This document shows, one piece after another, positions 47,360 to 56,128 of a stretch of 64,000 nt of DNA; positions within the stretch are counted from its first letter, which is position 1, and the number at the start of each line of letters is the position of its first letter. The notes under the pieces are model-generated. The model made no database searches. It worked only from the letters and a program-made list of their open reading frames with translations, and had not been told where the DNA came from. The stretch spans positions 1 to 64,000 of the forward strand of contig DXLP01000003.1 of the NCBI GenBank assembly GCA_019414645.1, written 5' to 3'. Both the position numbers and the translations under genes were made by a program. The DNA comes from Collinsella sp. GTDB lineage: Bacteria; Actinomycetota; Coriobacteriia; Coriobacteriales; Coriobacteriaceae.

Positions 47360-48505
47360 ATGAACAGGCTTTTCGACAAATCGATTGTGCTGGCGTGCTG
47401 CATTGCGGCCGCTATGGGCCTTACTGTGGACGCTCGCCTGGTCGCGGCGTTTTGCCTTGGCGTTATCGCCACCTCGCTGGCCGAGGTCGCACAGGGGGAA
47501 CGCACACGCCGCACAAGCGAGGCCGCGAGCTACGCTTACATCATCGCGGCTGTCTTCGTGCCGCCGTTTGTGCCGTTTGCGCCCCTCGCCTTTTATGACA
47601 TCGCGCGGCGCGTGCGCCGTGAACGCGTTTGGGTCGCGTTGGGCATTGGCGTCGCCTTTGTCTTTGCACTCATCGCGGACCTTCGCGCCGACGCGCTTAC
47701 CGCCCGAACGCTCCTGCTGACCACCATCCTTTCGGTTGCCGCAACCTTGCTATCGCTACGTACCGCCCAGTTGGAGCGCGAGCAGCAGCGCATGCGCCGT
47801 ACCCGTGACGAGCTGCAGGAACGAGCCCTCGCGCTCGAGGCGCGCAACCGCGATCTTGCCGATCGCCAGGACTACGAAGTCGAGCTCGCGACGCTCGCCG
47901 AACGCGCCCGCATCGCGCGCGAGATCCACGATAATGTCGGGCACCAGCTCACGCGCACCTCGCTGCAGGCCGAAGCCCTGCGCGTGGTCCACGCCGACGA
48001 GCCCGGTGTCGCCGCCGATTTCGCCGACGTCAAACGCACGGTTGACGAAGCGCTCCAGCTCGTACGCACCAGCGTCCACGCGCTCAACGACAACGCCGTC
48101 GACCTTTCCGTGCAGCTCAAACGCATTGTCGAAGGCGCGCACTCGGACGGCGGCCCGCAGATTGAGCTTGAAGTTATGGCCGAACATGCGCCCGCAAACG
48201 TCGCCAACTGCTTTGCGGCAGTCCTGCGCGAGGCGCTCTCCAACACCATGCGCCACGCTTGCGCCCGTACTGTCACCGTACGGTGCATGGAGCATCCGTC
48301 GTTTTACCAGCTCATCGTTGCCGACGACGGCACGGGCGGAGCCCAGGCAAGCGGTCGCGGCGCCGCGGAGGGCATGGGGCTCGCCTCCATGCGCGAACGC
48401 ATCGAGGCGCTTGGCGGCACTTTCACCGCCGGCCCGCGCGCCGGTGCCGGCGGCTGGCGTGTGTTTGCCACCGTTCCCAAACAGCAAGGAGATGAGGGCC
48501 GATGA
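47360..48505 (+). CDS. NarX/DesK-type sensor histidine kinase
   Basis: This 381-residue kinase has an N-terminal membrane region of about five short helices (to about residue 130), a coiled coil (LEREQQRMRRTRDELQERAL), a HisKA_3 domain with the phosphohistidine in AREIHDNVGHQLTRTSL (near residue 195) and a HATPase domain (EALSNTMRHACA; DDGTGG; GMGLASMRERIEALGG). It should phosphorylate the regulator overlapping its end. The start at 47360 was chosen because the membrane region begins there; the longer upstream frame is Cys/Pro-rich and not credible. It is likely leaderless. Confidence 0.92.
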   Translation: MNRLFDKSIVLACCIAAAMGLTVDARLVAAFCLGVIATSLAEVAQGERTRRTSEAASYAYIIAAVFVPPFVPFAPLAFYDIARRVRRERVWVALGIGVAFVFALIADLRADALTARTLLLTTILSVAATLLSLRTAQLEREQQRMRRTRDELQERALALEARNRDLADRQDYEVELATLAERARIAREIHDNVGHQLTRTSLQAEALRVVHADEPGVAADFADVKRTVDEALQLVRTSVHALNDNAVDLSVQLKRIVEGAHSDGGPQIELEVMAEHAPANVANCFAAVLREALSNTMRHACARTVTVRCMEHPSFYQLIVADDGTGGAQASGRGAAEGMGLASMRERIEALGGTFTAGPRAGAGGWRVFATVPKQQGDEGR

Positions 48506-49131
48506 GGCTCATCGTTGTCGACGACGACCGCCTAGTGGTCGATTCGCTCAAGATTATCCTGGGCGCCCAGCCGCAGATCGAGGTGGTGGGCACCGGTGCC
48601 AACGGCAACGACGCAGTGGCTCTCTATGCCGAACACGCACCCGATATCGCACTGCTCGACATCCAGATGCCGGAGCGCGACGGCCTTTCGGCGGCACGCG
48701 AGATCCTTGAGCGTGATCCTGCAGCACGCGTGGTGTTTCTGACGACATTCTCGGATGACGAGTACATAGTGTCGGCGCTCAAGCTGGGCGCCCGCGGCTA
48801 CCTGATCAAGACCGATGTCGCCGCCATTCCACCGGCGTTGGCGCAGGTCATGGACGGTAAACGCGTGCTCGAGGGCAAGGCGATCGAGGACATCGATTTT
48901 GACGGAACGGGCGTCGAGGCCGGCACGACCCGCCGGCCCGCGGCCTTTGTCAGCCTGACCGACCGCGAGTTCGAAGTCGCAGAGCTCATCGCCCGTGGCC
49001 TCGACAACAAGGAGATTGCCGCCACGGCATACATGGGCGAAGGCACCGTGCGCAACCACATCAGCTCGATCCTGGCAAAAATGGGTCTGCGCAACCGCAC
49101 ACAGATCGCCATCGCCTACCTGCGAGGGTAA
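48502..49131 (+). CDS. NarL/FixJ-type response regulator
   Basis: This 209-residue regulator has a receiver (MRLIVVDDDR; phospho-Asp in IALLDIQMPERDG near residue 54; FLTTFS and YLIKTD) and a LuxR-type DNA-binding domain (TDREFEVAELIARGLDNKEIA...GTVRNHISSILAKMG). It overlaps the kinase by 4 bases (ATGA). It probably controls the divergent ABC-2 exporter, a common arrangement for bacitracin- or lantibiotic-type stress sensing. Confidence 0.94.
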   Translation: MRLIVVDDDRLVVDSLKIILGAQPQIEVVGTGANGNDAVALYAEHAPDIALLDIQMPERDGLSAAREILERDPAARVVFLTTFSDDEYIVSALKLGARGYLIKTDVAAIPPALAQVMDGKRVLEGKAIEDIDFDGTGVEAGTTRRPAAFVSLTDREFEVAELIARGLDNKEIAATAYMGEGTVRNHISSILAKMGLRNRTQIAIAYLRG

Positions 49132-49192
49132 TTACCCAGCGGCCGACCGCCCAGGCATAGCAAAATGGCTGCCACCGATTTAATACCATTTC

Positions 49193-49344
49193 AAAACTAT
49201 GCCGGATTACTACGATGAATCGCCCACCTTCGACCACGGCAAATTGCGCGCTTGCAAAACCGCAGGTAGAACGCTTGTGATATTTAGAAAAATGCAATCA
49301 TGATCGGGAATGTCGAATTCATCGTAGTAAACCGGCATAGTTTT
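49193..49344. repeat. MITE-like element H with 28-bp inverted ends
   Basis: The arm at 49193-49220 (starting AAAACTATGCCGGATT) is complementary to 49317-49344 with one mismatch. The 96-base interior has no ORF. It is similar in design to the 28-bp-armed element at 28056-28282 but different in sequence. Confidence 0.85.
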
Positions 49345-49376
49345 ATTCGTAGCGGCCCAACCGCGCGTTCACGCGC

Positions 49377-49410
49377 GGGGCCGGTGGGGCAATTTTGCCC
49401 CACCGGCCCC
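49377..49410. terminator. Perfect bidirectional terminator stem
   Basis: GGGGCCGGTGGGGC pairs perfectly with GCCCCACCGGCCCC around AATTTT. It lies between the response-regulator gene (+) and the end of the hydrogenase operon (-). Confidence 0.88.
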
Positions 49411-49431
49411 TATTCCAGCTCTATTCCAGCG

Positions 49432-49773
49432 CTACTCCGGCTTAGTTTCTACCGTGGGAGTCTTATCCGCCGCAACTGGAGTGCGGGCGGTATCCATAGT
49501 CAGGCAGTGCTTGGGACAGCTTTCGATGCACTCGCCGCACACCACGCAGGCGTACGGGTCAATCGACCAGGCGCCGCCTTTGCGATCGACCGCGAGCGCG
49601 CCCGCCGGGCAGCGACGCGCGCACATGCCGCAGCAAATGCACACGTCCATGTCGTTAACGATATGTCCGCGCAAGCGCTCGGGCGTCGTCAGTTTCTCCT
49701 GCGGATAGCACACCGTGACCGGCTGCTTGACCATAGAGCCCAAGGCCGTCTTGGCAAATGTCAGTAAACTCAT
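49432..49773 (-). CDS. echF: Ech-type hydrogenase ferredoxin subunit
   Basis: This 113-residue protein has two [4Fe-4S] motifs, CICCGMCARRCP and CVVCGECIESCP (residues about 45-56 and 75-86), the NuoI/EchF-like electron-transfer subunit of a group 4 [NiFe] hydrogenase. It hands electrons from reduced ferredoxin towards the small subunit. It is last in the operon, 7 bases after the large subunit. The short C-terminal tail is Thr/Lys-rich. Confidence 0.92.
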   Translation of the reverse strand: MSLLTFAKTALGSMVKQPVTVCYPQEKLTTPERLRGHIVNDMDVCICCGMCARRCPAGALAVDRKGGAWSIDPYACVVCGECIESCPKHCLTMDTARTPVAADKTPTVETKPE

Positions 49774-49780
49774 GCCGCGT

Positions 49781-50869
49781 CTACCTTTCCGTGCAGCTAA
49801 TGCAGGGGTCGATGGTCAGGATAATCATAGGAACGTTGGCAAGGAGCACGCCCTGCAGCGCATGTGTCAGACCCGCCAGGTTTTGCGACGTCGGCGTTCG
49901 CACGCGAAAACGGTCCAGATTCTTGGTGCCGTTACCGCGCACATAGTAGTACGCCTCGCCGCGCGGCTGCTCAATCACAACCTCGCCGCGCGCGCCGTCG
50001 GCCGGCGTGAGCTTGGTGCGCCCGCCGATACCGTCGTGCGGGATCTTGCCCACAAGCTCCTTGATGATGTCCATGGCCTGCGTGACCTCGGCACAACGCA
50101 CCTGGCAGCGGGCATAGCAGTCGCCGTCGGTAGCAACGATGGGCTCAAATGCTGCCAGGCCTGCATAGGCACCGTCGCCAAACATGCGCACGTCGTAATC
50201 CACGCCCGAGGCGCGACCGAACGGGCCGACCATCGACAGATTCAGCGCGTCCTTCTTGCTGATCACGCCCACGCCATGCAGGCGCTCGCCGCAGCTATTG
50301 TCGTCCAAAAACGTATGCACCAGGGCCTCGTAGTCGGGACGCATGGCATCGAGCGTCTGGACAATACCCGCCAGCTCGGAGTCCTCAATGTCGTGCTTAA
50401 GGCCGCCGATCTCGTTGATCGACAGAATCACGCGACCACCGCACGTGCTCTCGAAGATCTTGAGAATCTGCTCGCGCAGCGTCCACGAACGATAGAACAG
50501 CGCCTCGAAGCCAAAGGCATCGGCGAGCAGGCCCAGCCACAGCAGATGCGAGTGGATGCGCGAAAGCTCGTGCAAAATGGTGCGGATATACTGCGCGCGG
50601 CCGGGCACCTCGATGTCGAGCATGCGCTCGCAGGCGCTGGCATAACCATAGCTGTGGCCCACGGCGCAGATGCCGCAGATGCGCTCGGCGATGTAGCCAA
50701 ACTGGTGCATGTCGCGCTTTTCGGTGAGCTTCTCGAGTCCGCGGTGCACAAAGCCGATCTGCGGAATTGCCTCGATGACGCGGTCGTCCTCGATCACCAG
50801 GTCCAGATGAAGCGGCTCGGGCAGCACCGGGTGTTGCGGGCCAAACGGAATAACGGAGCGATGTGCCAT
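49781..50869 (-). CDS. echE: Ech-type [NiFe] hydrogenase large subunit
   Basis: This 362-residue catalytic subunit binds the NiFe centre. Both Cys pairs are present: RICGICAVGHS near residue 63 and the C-terminal DPCISCTER. This separates it from NuoD of complex I, which has lost them. The length and short C-terminus match group 4 enzymes, which lack the cleaved C-terminal peptide; the protein ends at DPCISCTER. GGAGGCGTAAGGTCC precedes the start. Maturation (hyp) genes must lie elsewhere. Confidence 0.95.
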   Translation of the reverse strand: MAHRSVIPFGPQHPVLPEPLHLDLVIEDDRVIEAIPQIGFVHRGLEKLTEKRDMHQFGYIAERICGICAVGHSYGYASACERMLDIEVPGRAQYIRTILHELSRIHSHLLWLGLLADAFGFEALFYRSWTLREQILKIFESTCGGRVILSINEIGGLKHDIEDSELAGIVQTLDAMRPDYEALVHTFLDDNSCGERLHGVGVISKKDALNLSMVGPFGRASGVDYDVRMFGDGAYAGLAAFEPIVATDGDCYARCQVRCAEVTQAMDIIKELVGKIPHDGIGGRTKLTPADGARGEVVIEQPRGEAYYYVRGNGTKNLDRFRVRTPTSQNLAGLTHALQGVLLANVPMIILTIDPCISCTER

Positions 50870-50874
50870 GGACC

Positions 50875-51591
50875 TTACGCCTCCTTTTTCTGCTTGTCGC
50901 GGGCGGCCTTGGCGGCAAGCGCCGCGCGGACCTTGGCCGCTTTCTCGGGATCCATGGCGGCGAGCTTTGCCTCCAGCTCGGCGGCCTTGAGCGCGGCCTT
51001 CGCAGCAGCTTCATCGTGTTGAGTATAGGAGCCGGCAGTCGCAGCGGACTGGGCGACGGCAGCGCCCGCAGCATCGCCGGCGCCTGCGGCGCCCTCCCCC
51101 GCAGCAGCGGCGGCAGCGGCCTTCTCGGCCGCAGCCTTGCGCGCCTTGGCCTCTGCGGCGGCACGGACCTTCATGGCTTTCTCGCGCGCGGCCTTCACCT
51201 CGGGTGTGATAACGCTCATGGGCTCGGCAGTCGAGACCTGGTAGAAAAAGCCCTTAAAGTCGATCTGCATATCGGCAATGGCAAGCCCAAACAGATCGTG
51301 TGCCTCGTTCTCAAACGGGAACACCGCCGGATAGTACGAGCTGATGGACGGAATCTCCTGATTCTGGTCGATGCCCTCAACCACAAGGTTCTCGATCGCA
51401 TAGCTGCCGTCCTGAGCGCTCTGCTCCTGAGCAGCACGAACGTTAATAAACGTATAGACCAGGCGATACGTGCCGTCGTCGACTTTGCGCTCGGCGTGCA
51501 TCTGCACAAAGCGCGCGCCGACGCCCTTGAGCGCCTGGACATGCGACAGGAGCTCGTCGATCCCGACGGTGGTATAGATAGCCTTTTGCAT
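50875..51591 (-). CDS. echD: Ech-type hydrogenase 30-kDa (NuoC-like) subunit
   Basis: This 238-residue protein has an N-terminal half (about 1-125) like NuoC/EchD (YYPAVFPFENEAHDLFGL). It then carries an unusual Ala/Lys/Glu-rich extension of about 110 residues, probably a charged helix. EchD proteins are usually about 130 residues. The start codon overlaps the EchC stop by one base. It is fourth in the operon. Confidence 0.88.
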   Translation of the reverse strand: MQKAIYTTVGIDELLSHVQALKGVGARFVQMHAERKVDDGTYRLVYTFINVRAAQEQSAQDGSYAIENLVVEGIDQNQEIPSISSYYPAVFPFENEAHDLFGLAIADMQIDFKGFFYQVSTAEPMSVITPEVKAAREKAMKVRAAAEAKARKAAAEKAAAAAAAGEGAAGAGDAAGAAVAQSAATAGSYTQHDEAAAKAALKAAELEAKLAAMDPEKAAKVRAALAAKAARDKQKKEA

Positions 51592-52208
51592 TACTCGGCC
51601 TCCTTTGCAGCGGCGGGCGTCTCAGCAGATGCGTCGCCAGCGACGGGCGCGGCGGGCTTCCCGGCAGGCGCGTCACCGGCACCGTCAGCCCCGGCCCCCG
51701 CAGCCACAAACCCGTCCTCGCCCAGCTCAACGCCACCGTCCCAGGTAGCGGCACCGCCCACGGTGAGCGGGTCGCCGCCAGCACGCATCACGGCCTCCTT
51801 CTGGTCCAGGATGCCGCACGCCTCCACGATGGCATCAATCACCGTCTCGGGACGAATGGCGCACCCAGGCGCGTATACGTCCACGGGAATCGCGCGGTCC
51901 ACGCCTCCGATCACGTTGTAGGCATCGCGGAATACGCCGCCCGAGCACGCGCAGATGCCGCACGCCACCACGCACTTGGGCTCGAGCATCTGGTTGTAGA
52001 TCTGGCGCACGACGGGCAGGTTCTGGGCATTGACCGACCCCGTCACCAAAAAGATGTCCGCATGCTTGGGGTTGCCGGTGTTGACCACGCCAAAGCGCTC
52101 CGCATCGAACAGCGGCGTGAGCGAGGCCAGCACCTCGATATCGCATCCGTTGCAGCTCGAGCCGTCGTAATGAATAACCCACGGCGAGCGCGACATTTTA
52201 TGATCCAT
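51591..52208 (-). CDS. echC: Ech-type hydrogenase small (NuoB-like) subunit
   Basis: This 205-residue protein carries the proximal [4Fe-4S] cluster with the usual cysteine set: SSCNGCDIE, ACGICACSGG and APGCAIRP. It sits between EchF and the catalytic subunit in electron flow. An Ala/Gly/Pro-rich tail of about 45 residues follows the conserved fold. GGAGGCGGCATCC precedes the start. It is coupled to EchD by a one-base overlap. Confidence 0.94.
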   Translation of the reverse strand: MDHKMSRSPWVIHYDGSSCNGCDIEVLASLTPLFDAERFGVVNTGNPKHADIFLVTGSVNAQNLPVVRQIYNQMLEPKCVVACGICACSGGVFRDAYNVIGGVDRAIPVDVYAPGCAIRPETVIDAIVEACGILDQKEAVMRAGGDPLTVGGAATWDGGVELGEDGFVAAGAGADGAGDAPAGKPAAPVAGDASAETPAAAKEAE

Positions 52209-52220
52209 GGATGCCGCCTC

Positions 52221-55103
52221 CTAAATAAACACGTCGACGAGGATGGGCATAAGGTTGAGCAGGCCAAACACTAGCGCCACGCCCCAGCCGAGCTTAAAGC
52301 AGCTGCGCCAGGTGCTGCGTGCGAAGGTGTTGTCGATCAGCACCTCGGCAAAATATGTCGCAGCCATCACGACCAGGGCCACGACCCAGCTCACCGGGTT
52401 GTCCCAGACAAAGAACATGCCCACCCACATCAAAAACAGCACGGTCTCGCACCAGTGCATAAGGGTCATCTTGGCCAGCGTGCCGCCGCTCATCTCGGTG
52501 GCGACGCCCTGGACGATCTCCTGGTGCGCGTGATGCGAGTACGAAAGGTCAAACGGCGACTTGCGCAGCTTGATGGTAAGCACCGCGAGCAGTGCGAGGA
52601 AAATGGGCGCGCTGTACACGATGATGGGGGCCGACTGCCCCGTCACGGCAATGGAATCGAAGCTATCGGTGGCAAGGTACAGGCCCACGCTCATCAGCAG
52701 AACGGCGGGCTCGTAACTCATGACCTGCAGCAGCTCGCGGTCGGCGCCAACCTGGGCAAACGGACTTTGCGTCGAGGCGGACGCCAGCACCACAAAGATC
52801 GCGGCGAGCGTAACCATAAAGGCGCACAGCAACGTGTTGGAGCCCGACACAAAGATGCCGCCGCCCACCACGGTAAAGATGAGCGCGCACGCCATGTAGG
52901 TATCGTCCATGGTGTTTACGCTGGCAGGGGCTTTACACAGCAGCTTGGCCACATCGTAGAACGGTTGCAGCAGACGCGGTCCCACGCGGCCCTGCATGCG
53001 GGCGGACAGCTTGCGGTCAACGCCGTCGATCAGGCCGCCCACAAGCGGCGCAATCAAGGCAAACGCCACGGTACCAATAAAGATGCCCACGACACCCGAA
53101 CCTTCAAAATACTTACCGCGCAGCACCGAGGGCGCACTCATGGCAAGCCGCTCGGGCCCAATCCACGCGCAGCACAGCAGCGCAAACAAGATAATGCTGC
53201 AGCACACGACGCTACCCGCGGGGCCAATACGCTTCTCGCCAAGGGCGTCCTCCGAGTACCAATTGCGCTTTTCGGCCTTTACCTCGTGGCCCATCGAGCC
53301 GCGGAAATGGCGGTAATTTTCGGTTCCCACACCCGAAAGATATACGTTTACGTGCGGTTTGTTGCTCACGCGGAATGAAGTCAGCAGCACCACGGCGATA
53401 AACGCCACGATAACCACCATCAGATACATGGCGTCCTTGCCGATAACGTACGGCACGCGGCCAAACACCATGGCCAAGTAAGGCGACACCAGACCGCTCG
53501 AGATAACCGGGAACGCCACGCAGCACAGAATCAGCAGCGCGGCGATGGTGTTGAGCGCCATCCATTCTGTCTTATGGACATTGACCTCAACGTTTTGAGC
53601 CGTGGGGTCGACGCCCGAAAGCTTGGCAAGCCACTTGCCCCAGAAGTAAAACGTCGCAGCCGAGCCAAAGGCCAACACCATGATCATGAGCACGTTGCCG
53701 GTCTGGGCAAACGCCACCAGGGCGCCCCACTTGGACACGAGCATGCCAAACGGCGCCACAAACATGCCCATGATGCCCAGCATCATCAGACGCGTCAGGT
53801 GCGGCATGCGGCTGAACATACCGTCCATGTCCTCGATATTGCGGCTGCCGATATGATGCTCGGCCGTGCCCACGCACAGGAACAGCAGCGACTTGGCCAC
53901 CGTGTGGAACAGGATCAGGAAGATGGCCGCCCACACGGCCTCGGGCGCGCCGACACCCAAGCAGGCACTGATGAGTCCCAAGTTGGAAATGGTGGAGTAC
54001 GCGAGCACGCGTTTGGCGTTGCTCTGCGAGATGGCCATGAGGGCAGCGAGCAAAAACGTGATGGCACCCACACTCGTGACCATAAAGCCGGTCACAGGAT
54101 AGATGGCATAGAGCGGGCTCAGCTTGACCATCAGGAACACGCCAGCTTTGACCATGGTGGACGAGTGCAGCAGGGCGCTCGTGGGGGTGGGGGCAACCAT
54201 GGCACCGAGCAGCCAAGTGTGGAACGGCATCTGTGCGGCCTTGGTGAGTGCGGCGAGCGACAACAGGATGACCGGCATCACCAGCAGCGCGGATTGCGCG
54301 GTTCCGGCGCCGGAAAGCTCGATCATGCCCGAGATGGTCAGCGGCATGCCGTTAACGTGCAGGTACATGAGGCCGGCCAAAAACGCGATGCCGCCCAGCA
54401 TGTTGAGGATGATCTGGGTGAAGGCGTTCTTGATGGCCTCGGGCGTGCGCGTATAGCCAATCATAAGGAACGAGCACACGGTGGTGATTTCCCAGCCGCA
54501 GAACAGCCACTCAAGGTTGTCGCTCGTCACGATGACGAACATGGCCGAGAGGAACAGGAACATAAGCGCCAGGAACTGCGGGCGACGGTCGGGCGCGGTC
54601 TGCCCGCGCAGCGCGGCCTCGTGCTCGTCGTGGGCCTGGAAGTCCTTCATGTAGCCCAGGGCATACACGCAGATTAGGCTGCCGACAATGCCGACGGCGA
54701 GGACCATGATCACGCTCATGTAATCCAGGTAGAGCGGCGTCGCCGTGACGGCTTCGGCCGCGGGCAGCGTCATGGCTGCAAAGGCGAGCGAGCCCACCAG
54801 CTGGACTATGCCGAGCACCGTGGTGAGCACGTTCCTATATTTGTACGCGTTGTACAGGATGACGGCGCACAGAATGACATCGATGGCGGAGCTGATGATC
54901 GAGAGCACATGCGAGGTGTCGGAGGCAACCTCAAAGCTCTGCGGGCCCGCGCCAAAAAACATGACGGCGACTACAACTGTCACCACCATAATGATGCCGG
55001 AACCTATGAGCCCCACCGCATCGCGGGCGCGGTCACCGTGCGCGAGCAGCATGCCCAGCGCCGGTACCAGCGGAAACAGGGTAAGGAAATACAGTAGCGT
55101 CAT
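52221..55103 (-). CDS. Fused EchA-EchB membrane subunit
   Basis: This 960-residue membrane protein joins two subunits. Residues about 1-640 form an antiporter-like NuoL/EchA module (QMPFHTWLLGAM.APTPTSALLHSSTMVKAG motif near residue 290). Residues about 655-960 form a NuoH/EchB module, with GRVGPRLLQPFYDVAKLL near 735 and ELLQVMSYEPAVLLM near 795. Together they should translocate H+ or Na+ driven by ferredoxin oxidation. In the classical ech operon these are separate genes in this same order. GGGGGAGTGATGGT precedes the start. The reading frame is continuous through the junction, so the fusion is either natural or hides a missed stop/frameshift. Confidence 0.9.
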   Translation of the reverse strand: MTLLYFLTLFPLVPALGMLLAHGDRARDAVGLIGSGIIMVVTVVVAVMFFGAGPQSFEVASDTSHVLSIISSAIDVILCAVILYNAYKYRNVLTTVLGIVQLVGSLAFAAMTLPAAEAVTATPLYLDYMSVIMVLAVGIVGSLICVYALGYMKDFQAHDEHEAALRGQTAPDRRPQFLALMFLFLSAMFVIVTSDNLEWLFCGWEITTVCSFLMIGYTRTPEAIKNAFTQIILNMLGGIAFLAGLMYLHVNGMPLTISGMIELSGAGTAQSALLVMPVILLSLAALTKAAQMPFHTWLLGAMVAPTPTSALLHSSTMVKAGVFLMVKLSPLYAIYPVTGFMVTSVGAITFLLAALMAISQSNAKRVLAYSTISNLGLISACLGVGAPEAVWAAIFLILFHTVAKSLLFLCVGTAEHHIGSRNIEDMDGMFSRMPHLTRLMMLGIMGMFVAPFGMLVSKWGALVAFAQTGNVLMIMVLAFGSAATFYFWGKWLAKLSGVDPTAQNVEVNVHKTEWMALNTIAALLILCCVAFPVISSGLVSPYLAMVFGRVPYVIGKDAMYLMVVIVAFIAVVLLTSFRVSNKPHVNVYLSGVGTENYRHFRGSMGHEVKAEKRNWYSEDALGEKRIGPAGSVVCCSIILFALLCCAWIGPERLAMSAPSVLRGKYFEGSGVVGIFIGTVAFALIAPLVGGLIDGVDRKLSARMQGRVGPRLLQPFYDVAKLLCKAPASVNTMDDTYMACALIFTVVGGGIFVSGSNTLLCAFMVTLAAIFVVLASASTQSPFAQVGADRELLQVMSYEPAVLLMSVGLYLATDSFDSIAVTGQSAPIIVYSAPIFLALLAVLTIKLRKSPFDLSYSHHAHQEIVQGVATEMSGGTLAKMTLMHWCETVLFLMWVGMFFVWDNPVSWVVALVVMAATYFAEVLIDNTFARSTWRSCFKLGWGVALVFGLLNLMPILVDVFI

Positions 55104-55248
55104 ACCATCACTCCCCCATGCTAAAACGCTGCAATTGTTTAACGTTATAGCTCAATTGAGGAGTAGCGGCGGCGGGTTTTCGGTCAACTGGGGAGTTTTA
55201 GGCGTACGGGGTAAGGGCACGCCCGCATTGGAGCAGAGGGGCGGCAAG

Positions 55249-55271
55249 AAAAATGCGCCCCTGTGGGTGCA
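55249..55271 (-). terminator. Terminator of the orphan HTH gene
   Basis: On the minus strand TGCACCC pairs with GGGCGCA (one G-U pair), followed by five T residues. It lies 13 bases after the HTH gene stop. Confidence 0.6.
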
Positions 55272-55283
55272 CCATCCCGTTTG

Positions 55284-55688
55284 CTATTCCGCCTTTTTAA
55301 CGCGCGGCTTGCGACCGCGCGGCTTATCGACCAGTGCGGACTCACCGCTCTCGCGGTACTGACGGCACCAAGCCTTGACCGAAGACTCGCTAGGAATCTT
55401 GTGCTTGATCATGGCCTCGCGAACCGTTAAGCCGTTTTCCAAGCGGTCCTTGACCACGGCGAGCTTAACTTCGTACGAATAGGTGTGATGATGCGAACCG
55501 GCGTTGAGAACGGCGTCGGCACCGCCCACGGCATATGCGCGGGCCCACTGACGAGCCGTGGCCTGGGGAATGCCGAGCTCCGCGGCGAGGGCGCAATGAC
55601 CGACCCCCTCTTGGAGGACCTCGACGGCGCGCTGCCTAACCTCGGGCGCATGCGTGCGAGTCCTTGTTGCTTCCGACATACCTGCCAC
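55284..55688 (-). CDS. Orphan double helix-turn-helix protein, IS3 OrfA-like
   Basis: This 134-residue basic protein has two helix-turn-helix segments (ALAAELGIPQATARQWARAY near residue 33 and TVREAMIKHKIPSESSVKAW near 88) and a C-terminal KPRGRKPR basic tail. This is the layout of IS3-family OrfA/transposase DNA-binding subunits. No OrfB (DDE) gene follows, and no terminal inverted repeats were seen. It may be a domesticated regulator or an IS remnant. Start: GTG at 55688 (MAGMSEATR) or ATG at 55679. Confidence 0.7.
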   Translation of the reverse strand: MAGMSEATRTRTHAPEVRQRAVEVLQEGVGHCALAAELGIPQATARQWARAYAVGGADAVLNAGSHHHTYSYEVKLAVVKDRLENGLTVREAMIKHKIPSESSVKAWCRQYRESGESALVDKPRGRKPRVKKAE

Positions 55689-56012
55689 TTCTTAGCCTTA
55701 ACCGTTAATCTGCTTTTTTACGTGCATGTTAGATAGTAGCATTTTACTGTTTGCTCAAAGCAGTTAATTAAAATAGACGCGGCGTTATCTGGGCATTTGG
55801 CACCAATTTACGACATTTCTTTATCGATTATTTACGCTGGTAGCTGACTCGCAGCCAATCGTCATTCGCCTGTCAACAAAATTGACACCTCTTTATGTCC
55901 TTTGGCATAGAGGATATAGTTATTAACCCCTCCCCCAATAATTTTGAGTAATCGGCAAGGCAGTAGACGTCCTTACTCCTCATGATTACCGCGCATTGCC
56001 ATCCACCGAAGC
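55689..56012. other. AT-rich intergenic region without recognised features
   Basis: About 320 bases, more AT-rich than average, between two minus-strand genes. It holds the presumed promoter of the orphan HTH gene (the stretch around 55690-55760 is AT-rich) and a minor dyad around 55873-55890 (GTCAACAAAATTGAC). No ORF, RNA gene or repeat shared with the rest of the window was seen. Confidence 0.5.
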
Positions 56013-56053
56013 AAAACAAAAAGGGCGGGGCCTGCTGCGCTTGCAGGCCCCGC
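56013..56053 (-). terminator. Intrinsic terminator of the flavin oxidoreductase gene
   Basis: GCGGGGCCTGC pairs perfectly (56025-56035 with 56043-56053); on the minus strand it is followed by CCTTTTTGTTTTG. Confidence 0.92.
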
Positions 56054-56128
56054 ACCGGTTGACACCCGACGGGACACAGCCGGGCGAGGCGGATCCGTGC
56101 TACCGCCCCGCCTGGCCGCGATGTTCAA

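Noticed and set aside
52221..55103. The hydrogenase operon as complex I (nuo)
   Set aside because: The large subunit keeps both Cys pairs of the NiFe site and only six module types are present, which fits Ech-type group 4 hydrogenase, not NADH dehydrogenase.
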